A DNA stretch of 64,000 nt from Rutpela maculata (taxonomy: Eukaryota > Arthropoda > Insecta > Coleoptera > Cerambycidae). Below the pieces are notes generated by a model. That model was not told where the DNA came from and did no database searches. It was given only the letters and a program-made list of their open reading frames with translations. Below are positions 57,672-64,000 of this stretch, piece by piece. The number at the start of each line of letters is the position of its first letter. Positions within the stretch are counted from its first letter, which is position 1. The translations under genes and the position numbers were made by a program. The stretch lies in assembly GCA_936432065.2 (NCBI GenBank), contig OW386293.2, positions 19,790,234 through 19,854,233 on the forward strand. Reading direction: 5' to 3'.

Positions 57672-58910
57672 CCAATATTCTTGGCTAAAGATGTCGGTCT
57701 CGGATGACTGGGGTCGGGCAGGACTATTGCCCTTTACCCCAATACATCACTGTAGACCGGGGACCAGCCTCGTGCAGGGCGGGCGAGCTTACTTTACGTC
57801 GGCCCCACTCACAAATGTGAGCGGTGCAGACGATTTCGGCCCGCCTCCCTGGGTCCTGGCTCGTTAGACCTTGCTGGTTAAGGCCTCTTCTGACGCTCTT
57901 CTGTCTTGATCTTCTTTCTTCGCCAGCTTGTCCCCCCGGGGGGTGTCATCGGTCAGTAGGGTGTTTTTGGGTTTTGGCAGGAGTGACTGCCGATACACAG
58001 AGTGTCAATAGACATCCTGTCATCCGGATCATCGGTAGGGTAAGGATGAGCTATGTAGCTCGAGGAAGGGCAGACCTAACTGCTTTGGTAGCATTTTCGG
58101 TCTGCCCGGAGCTAGGGTGACTACAGGTACGGACGGTTGTTTGTCCGGTACCCGCAGGGTCTTGGGTGGGTGGTTTGGTGATCGTCCTGTCTCTTCTGTG
58201 GGGTGTCTTCGTCTGACGGTGGTATGTTTTATACTCACCCGTTATCCCATGATCCTCAGCAAGGGCGTACATCTTCCTGGCTCTCTCCTTGATGATGTCA
58301 GTGACCGGGGTGTAGTCCAGGTCCGTGAAGATGTCCTCGTTGCGCACGAACCAGGGTGCGTTGACTGCTGTCCGGATGGCAACGTTTTCCACTCTCTGGA
58401 TCTGTTGGAGGTAGTTCTGTGCTTGGTAGCCCCAAGCTACCGAAGCATACGTCAGCTGAGGCCGGATGAGGGACCTGATGAACGTGAGCTTGTTCCTCAG
58501 GTTGAGTCTGCTCTGTCTACTTGTCATCGGGTAGATTAGGGCTCTCGTCCTCCTGGCCTTCTTGATGATGGCCTCCGTGTTCTGTCTCCATGTCAGGCCT
58601 TTGTCCATGATCACGCCAAGGTAGTTGACGGAATCGTGCCATTGGATGTCTTCACCAAACATGGAGACGTGTCCTGTGGGGTTCTGCTTCCTTTTCTTGA
58701 AGAGGACCGCCTTGCTCTTCTCGGCGTTGACGGCTACCTTCCATCGGTTGCACCAGTCCTCTAGGAAAGTGGCCGCCTCCTGGAGGTTTCTGGTGGCTAG
58801 CCTTTCGTTCCAGGATCTGGCTGTCAGGGCTGTGTCGTCGGTGTAGAGGGCCATGGAGGTCCTCTCCGTCCGGGTTAAGTCAGATGTGAAGATGGAGAAC
58901 AGGTGCGGGG
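57672..58910 (-). mobile_element. 5'-truncated Jockey-like LINE with 14 bp TSD
   Basis: Flanked by ACTAACTAAGCACG at 57658-57671 and 58911-58924. It is clearly GC-richer than its surroundings. The 3' end (left side) has no poly(A), ending ...CCAAGAATATTGG on the minus strand. The coding part is at 58051-58910 and the 3' UTR at 57672-58050. Confidence 0.88.
58051..58910 (-). pseudogene. Jockey-like RT, C-terminal part, open frame
   Basis: A frame of about 285 codons is open from the truncation point: PHLFSIFTSDLTRTERTS, then ALYTDDTALTARSWNE (catalytic box Y-T-D-D in place of Y-A-D-D), FLEDWCNRWKVAVNAEKSK, VNYLGVIMDKGLTWRQN, LIRPQLTYASVAWGYQAQN and LQQIQRVENVAIRTAVNAPW. These are the landmark blocks of Jockey-clade RTs in order, without a frameshift, so the copy is relatively young. 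The last 60 residues are Thr/Pro/Arg-rich. The N-terminal RT, endonuclease and ORF1 are missing, so it is non-functional. The first Met, at about 58854, is internal and not a real start. Confidence 0.9.
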
Positions 58911-59433
58911 ACTAACTAAGCACGTGTATGTAATCAGATTTTATACGTTCCTGCACCCTTCTGAAGGCGGAGGAAATCTGTTTCCAAGAAAAATGACCTG
59001 GGTTTTATTACTACGGTTTGTACTGTAACAAATAATGAGAAACTAATCTGGATTACTTAACACTGGTTTTTACATTTTTGACCACCATAAATACAAAAAT
59101 CGACCACTGTGCGGTGGAGCGGCATAATACCCACTTTTTCTACACGGTGTTTTATCATAAAAACAAATCTGTAAAATAAAAGGTTCAAGGAATAAAACGC
59201 GAAAATGAACTATATAACAAATATATTACAATAAAACCAAAATGAGCAAGATACTACAGGAATAAGTGGGTTACAAGTTGCTTTCTACTAAATAATTAAC
59301 AAATTCTACAAAGTCATAAGATAACCAAAGACATAAATTATCCAAATACCGACAACAAGAACTAATCATATCTCGATATTAACTAAAATATCCCTACAAA
59401 ACCCTACAAACTCATCATTTGTTCATTTTACAG

Positions 59434-59549
59434 GGGAAACGGATCAGCCGGAAAACGGTGCAAGCATTGAAGAAAATGAGAATGACAGCGATGGGGTAGA
59501 AAGCGATGATAGTGAGAATCCTTCCGATGAGGAATACTTGAGCAAATGA
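59434..59549 (+). CDS. Candidate terminal exon encoding an acidic C-terminus
   Basis: A polypyrimidine-containing acceptor (TTGTTCATTTTACAG) is followed by a frame that enters in phase 2: ETDQPENGASIEENENDSD, then GVESDDSENPSDEEYLSK and a TGA. The 38 residues are very rich in Asp, Glu, Asn and Ser. AATAAA occurs at 59556 and again at 59574, as expected after a last exon. No upstream exon was identified in the window, so the gene cannot be named. It lies outside the inverted repeats of the neighbouring element. It could also be the last exon of a TE gene. Confidence 0.4.
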
Positions 59550-59555
59550 ATTTTT

Positions 59556-59580
59556 AATAAATTTTTTTGTAGAAATAAAA
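59556..59580 (+). terminator. Candidate poly(A) signals
   Basis: Two AATAAA hexamers within 25 bp after the stop codon of the candidate exon. Confidence 0.35.
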
Positions 59581-59829
59581 ACTTGTAAAATGGAAACGTA
59601 TTTTCTCTTTTTGTATTATCTCAGAAATTGATGAAGATACAAGTTTGTAAATAATATTTTTTGAAGGGGAAAAAACACCCATTATTTTTTATGCACTGAA
59701 GTACGCGATAAGAGAAGTTCTTTTTTTTTTCTCGTGCAAAATACCCTATTTTCCATTCCAATATGTATTACACATTTAAATTAATAACAAAATAATTTAA
59801 CAGGGAAGAACATGTCACCGGGGCTGAGC

Positions 59830-60240
59830 GAGGTCGTACGGCCTTGGAGAGCTGAAAGGCGGCATTGTGCATTATGTTCGGAGAGGCAGATGCTTTAAAT
59901 CGCATCTAAGTTACTTTCTAAATTCTCTTAAATTTTGGTGCACATTGAAATGACACCGATCACCCCAGGCACTTAGAGCAACATGATCGACAAGGCAGGC
60001 ATTCGAAAATGAGTTTTGAATGCTTTAAACTATCTGGTGAATTTTTTTCGTGCACATTGCGATGAGCCAAATTATGCAGTTTTTGGAACTAGTTTATTAA
60101 GTGACAGGCGGGATTTCGCAACCGATTCCGATTGGCAAGCACTTTAATTTGTATTTAGTAGTGTGTCTAGCAGCTGTATGAAAAATTTTATCCACATTGT
60201 GATGAGACCATTGATACGTTTTGAAAATGTCATAATTTTT
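59830..60240 (+). repeat. Weak tandem repetition, three units of about 125 bp
   Basis: The motif (G/T)(T/C)GCACATTGNNATGAG(A/C)C(C/A) or close variants appears at about 59938, 60050 and 60192, each preceded by related AGGCAGGC or ACAGGCGGG sequence. Very diverged. Confidence 0.3.
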
Positions 60241-60380
60241 TTTTTAAATAAACGCAACCGGTCCGAGCAGGCAGGCACGCGATCTCATATTATACAATGT
60301 TAGTACTACATTCTGTCCTTTTTTTGTTCACAATGGAATCAGCTCAGTTTGAGTGTCGCTAGCTCTTGGTTTACAAGTAT

Positions 60381-60870
60381 ATGTATCAACATTAGAATCA
60401 AAGAATTTGTTTAGTATGCAGTTTTATTGTATTATTTTTTAAAAGAGCCTTTTTCATAAGAGTATTGTAATAATGTTTTTTCCTGTACTGCACTGAATAT
60501 TAGTAAGTATCTTATTTTTAATGCAAACTAAATAACAGAAGTAAAAGTAAGCTTTTGCCGAGGCTTTTGCATACTAATAAATTGAGTAAATATCTTTATT
60601 ATATGATTTACTTATTATTTATTTCCCGTATTGTTTATTTTTAAAATAAAATAAGATTTTTAAAATCAGATTTTGTTTATTATAATTAAGTATACTGTAT
60701 CAAAATTAGAATCAAAGAATTTGTTTAGTAAGCAGTTGTATTAATTTTTATAAGAGTATTATAATAATGTTTTTTCCTGTATTGCACTGACTATCAGTAA
60801 GTATTTTATTCTTAATGCAAACTAAATAATAAAAGTAAAAGTAAGCTTTTACATACTAATAACTTTTGCG
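60381..60870 (+). repeat. Direct repeat of about 190 bp, two copies
   Basis: 60381-60580 recurs at 60694-60870. Shared blocks are TTAGAATCAAAGAATTTGTT, TAATGTTTTTTCCTGTA(C/T)TGCACTGA and AATGCAAACTAAATAA. The second copy lacks short stretches. A separator of about 115 bp lies between them. Confidence 0.75.
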
Positions 60871-61769
60871 CCTATTGTATCCTACTGGTATATAAATAAG
60901 TACAAAAGTAATTATATATTTATTTATATAAGTTCACAATATATTATTCATGTAACTGCTTCGTATAAATCATTAAAACTTTGAATTTTGGAGCTTCGAC
61001 CTGCTGTATTTTCAAAATAAAGACATTTTGGAGCTTTATCCATAATAGTTTTCATTGAGAATGACTTAAGGATTCTAGGCCTTGAATTTGCAACGATTCC
61101 ATCGACAACAGATTACCCATACAATTGGTGCGGGGCCCTTTAAAAAATTGTATCAATTCACTTTTCATTTATTGTGAAAAAAGCAATTGCTACTTCAGTA
61201 TGAATAATATTTCTCTGCACCTTTATCCGCAGAAGGAGAAATATAGTCAAATAAATTAAGATAAAATTTATAAATAAAAGTTTAAAAGTGAGTAACGGCC
61301 TTGCCTAGTTAGGGCATGCCGTTTCTTAAGCAGAGTCTTAACTCTTTATAAATCCTTTAAGTATCTCTGCCGACCAGAAACTTAAAACTGGGTGTCGGTT
61401 TTACGTGAGATCTGAATAAAATCAGATACTAATTAGCTTTAGCTTTCTCTAATTATGAAACTCGGTATGGTAAAGTACGTCGCCTGAGAATATTTCTTAA
61501 CAAAAGAAATACACGATTATATTTATAAATTATAGAAAGCTCCCGGTAATTCACGTCGAATTCTTATTCTTTATTGTTCGCATCAATCACTGTCAGCATA
61601 TAAATCTACATAAGAAAGGAAAACGGAAAATTTAAAGAATTTGGCTTTTTGTTGCAACGTAATTACCCACTTTTATTTCCTAACATACTTCAACATTAGG
61701 CAGCTCTCAGCATTATTAAGCTCGTATTTATTTTATTAGCTCTGAATGAAATCCTTTTTGTGCTTTTAA

Positions 61770-62200
61770 TGCATGATTAGAGAATATTATTTAGGTATTA
61801 TGCAAATCACAACTTACACACTTTTTATTCATTATGAAAATACCTACTTTCTGTATATTGTTGCCCTAATCTGGGCACGCGAATATACTAGTTAGGTAAA
61901 TACTTTAAAACACTCATTATTGGAGAATCAATCAAAACAACTACTCTTCTAGCTAATACTGACGAAGTATTGAATTACATGATAGAATTCTTAGCATTTT
62001 AAAGAGAAAAAAAATATATATTGAAAATACTTAAATCATTTATTCAAATTTAGTCATTCACACTTTTTTATTTAATATGAAATTATCTACTTTATGTATA
62101 TTAGGGCAACAATATACAGAAAGTAGGTATTTTCATAATGAATAAAAAAGTGTGTAAGTTGTGATTTGCATAATACCTAAATAATATTCTCTAATCATGA
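61770..62200. repeat. Long inverted repeat, 105 bp arms
   Basis: 61770-61873 is almost perfectly complementary to 62097-62200 (blocks AGAGAATATTATTTAGGTAT, CAAATCACAACTTACACAC and AATACCTACTTTCTGTATAT). The loop of about 220 nt has no coding content. Probably a foldback MITE or a recent inverted duplication. Confidence 0.85.
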
Positions 62201-62417
62201 TAAAAGCAAATAAATAAAAGATAATTAATTGTAAAAAACTTTTAATGCATATTTTGTTATTGGGAATGATCCTTTAAATTAGATACCGCTGTTGGAGAAC
62301 GACTTTGCAAAAGAAGCATTCATTTTTTATGTCTAATAAAATATAGTTTAAACTATGAGCGTGGGTGTATACAGTGTGGAATGTTTAGCCGTAACAAATT
62401 CTTGGATAAGTAGTATT

Positions 62418-63816
62418 CTGTAAAGGACCCCGCAATAATCTTATGGAAATTGAGTTTCGGTCAAATCGTCTGAATTTTGGATATGTTTTAGGTTTCGTCA
62501 TCCCATGCAAAAGTCTCAATGGGCACAAAGCACGAAAATCAATACTTTGGCTGCTACGGAGCTTGAAAGCTCCAAAGCTCCACCACAGATTTATTTATTC
62601 GTGCAGTCTTTGTAGATTTTTAAATAACTTATTTTTTCGATTTTAATGTCTAGGTTTATGTTTTTGAGGTTGCTGAATTCAAATCCGATGTCAAATTGTC
62701 CAAATTGATACTTGACAGCTGTCAATTAGCTGTCAATGTGCCTAAACAAAGTGCAAATCTTATTTTTATGTTATGAGTTTATGCTGTTTAGGTCACTCAG
62801 TCCATGTATGATGAGAATACAATAATTCGACAATTGGCAGCTGTCAACAGGCTGTCAGCTAGCTGTCAAAGTGCAATAACAAAGTGCAAATCTTATTTTT
62901 TCGTTATGACTTTATGCTTTTTAGGTAACTCAGTTCATACATGATGTGAATACAATAATTAGATAATTGGCAGCTGTTAACAGGCTGTCAGCTAGCTGTC
63001 AAAGTGCAATAACAAAGTGCAAATCTTATTTTTTTGTTATGACTTTATGCTTTTTAGGTAACTCAGTTCATACATGATGTCAATACAATAATTTAATAAT
63101 TGGCAGCTGTCAACAGGCTGTCAGCTAGCTGTCAAAGTGCAATAACAAAGTGCAAATCTTATTTTTTGTTATGACTTTATGCTTTTTAGGTAACTCAGTT
63201 CATACATGATGTGAATACAATAATTCGACAATTGGCAGCTGTCAACAGGCTGTCAGCTAGCTGTCGAAGTGCAATAACAAAGTGCAAATCTTATTTTATT
63301 AGGTAACTCAGTTACCTAAAAAGCATAAAATCATAACAAAAAAATAAGATTTGCACTTTGTTATTGCACTTTGACAGCTAGCTGACAGCCTGTTGACAGC
63401 TGCCAATTGTCGAATTGTTGTATTCACATCATACATGAACTGAGTTACCTAAACAGCATAAACTCATAACATAAAAATAAGATTTGCACTTTGTTAAGGC
63501 ACTTTGACAGCTAATTGACAGCTGTCAAGTGTCAATTTGGACAATTTGACATCGGATTTGAATTCAGCAACCTCAAAAACATAAACTTAGACATTAAAAT
63601 CGAAAAAATAAGTTATTTAAAAATCTATAAAGACTGCATGAATAAATAAATCTGTGGTGGAGCTTTGGAGCTTTCAAGCTCCGTAGCAGCCAAAGCATTG
63701 ATTTTCGAGCTTTGTGCCTATTGAGACTTTTGCTTGGGATGACGAAACCTAAAACATATCCAAAATTCAGACGATTTGACTGAAACCCCATAAGATTATT
63801 GCGGGGTCCTTTTTCG
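62418..63816. mobile_element. Foldback element with 133 bp tandem units
   Basis: The outer ends AAAGGACCCCGCAATAAT and the complementary ATTATTGCGGGGTCCTTT define a palindrome whose axis is at about 63309 (GGTAACTCAGTTACC). Arms: 62418-63308 and 63310-63816. The left arm contains almost four tandem units and the right arm about one. The ends are followed inward by GAATTTTGGATATGTTTTAGG and GAGCTTGAAAGCTCCAAAGCTCC. The 67- and 85-codon frames on the two strands are the same sequence in the two arms. No transposase. Confidence 0.85.
62791..63301 (+). repeat. 133 bp tandem array
   Basis: Units 62791-62923, 62924-63056, 63057-63188 and 63189-63301 (last one shortened). Each runs from GGTAACTCAGTTCATACATG through GGCAGCTGTCAACAGGCTG and TCAGCTAGCTGTCAAAGTGC to TTATGACTTTATGCTTTTTA. 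Units 2-4 are nearly identical; the first is more diverged, consistent with growth by recent duplication. Confidence 0.95.
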
Positions 63817-63819
63817 AAA

Positions 63820-64000
63820 ATTAACCACTTTTCTATAAGTGAATATGACATATGATAATTCGTTGGATAGCTAATTTACAGCGTTTTTCATTTAAAAAAC
63901 ACAGGTTAGGTCTATGAGGCATGCGTAATTTTCTTCTTATCAGCAACGGATTTTACTCAAAAAAGTGCCTAAGAATGTGTTACTCGATTTTCGATACGAC
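63820..64000. other. Window end, no feature recognised
   Basis: Nothing supported in the last 180 bases. Confidence 0.4.

Larger units (their letters stand above)
56090..59130 (-). mobile_element. Inverted-repeat element with a minus-strand gene relic and two nested retroposons
   Basis: 56090-56215 pairs with 58985-59130. Blocks include GTGCACAGTAGTCGATTTACGGATTTATGGTG against the complement of CACCATAAATACAAAAATCGACCACTGTGC, and GACTGAGGTCATAGG-type sequence. Inside, a minus-strand reading frame relic is cut by a SINE with a 13 bp TSD (56677-57092) and followed by a Jockey-like fragment with a 14 bp TSD (57658-58924). Removing both leaves about 1.4 kb. Confidence 0.55.

Noticed and set aside
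62791..63301. Regular repeats that could suggest a CRISPR array
   Set aside because: The units are 133 bp tandem copies without unique spacers, inside a eukaryotic foldback element.
63594..63851. 85-codon ORF and its 67-codon twin at 62443 as a conserved gene pair
   Set aside because: They are the same sequence in the two arms of the foldback, so similarity is by inverted duplication; no protein family motif.

Overview
This window looks like intergenic or intronic DNA from a large, AT-rich arthropod genome. It is most likely an insect, and a repeat-rich beetle-type genome would fit, although the species cannot be named from the sequence. There is no operon-like structure. Splice-type signals, poly(A) tails, target-site duplications (TSDs), Jockey-, I- and CR1-like LINEs, a Ty3/gypsy element, Tc1/mariner-like and hAT-like DNA elements and a 5S-rRNA-derived SINE all point to a eukaryote. 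Almost every recognisable reading frame is a decayed transposable-element (TE) gene. The only candidate for a host gene is a short acidic terminal exon at 59434-59549.

Layout. 1-1650: AT-rich DNA and a decayed LINE endonuclease. 1939-4100: a TA-flanked foldback element and a small foldback MITE. 4100-11480: mostly featureless, with a MITE-like repeat (7895-8562), an LTR-like segment (8709-9085) and a fragment of an arthropod repeat-associated protein (9370-9757, minus strand). 11510-12000: a tandem array of about 120 bp units. 12508-12687: a near-perfect hairpin. 14148-14480: LINE reverse transcriptase (RT) relic. 16541-17535 and 17872-21838: two foldback elements, the second about 4 kb long with internal tandem units. 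22077-23990: copy A of a repeat family and a Jockey-like RT tail. 24672-26484: Tc1/mariner-like element with about 280 bp inverted repeats and a dead transposase. 26916-29640: foldback element with an acidic ORF in its loop. 30371-34972: Tc1/mariner-like relic containing a nested MITE, copy B of the repeat family and, inside copy B, an I-like LINE. 35571-38992: an inverted-repeat element carrying a decayed gene that encodes no recognisable DDE transposase. 39026-42427: another inverted-repeat element with a cysteine-rich relic and a nested 1.77 kb foldback. 43315-48441: a full-length but dead Ty3/gypsy element whose 5' LTR carries a 500 bp hAT-like MITE. 48731-50330: two opposed LINE RT relics. 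52720-54160: inverted repeat. 54210-55422: copy C of the repeat family. 56090-59130: an inverted-repeat element whose minus-strand gene relic is split by the SINE and which also holds a GC-richer Jockey-like fragment. 60360-63816: duplications, a long hairpin and a foldback element with 133 bp tandem units.

How the parts relate. The main organising principle is nesting. TSDs and paralogous empty sites let several insertions be ordered: the LINE entered copy B after that family dispersed, the hAT MITE entered the 5' LTR after the gypsy element inserted, and the SINE entered a pre-existing minus-strand reading frame. The most interesting candidates are the 35571-38992 element (VIDGG / DADLLIV / GCDTTSAFF gene), the hAT-like MITE with seven AACCGGTT palindromes, the 5S-derived SINE, and the foldback elements with tandem subunits.
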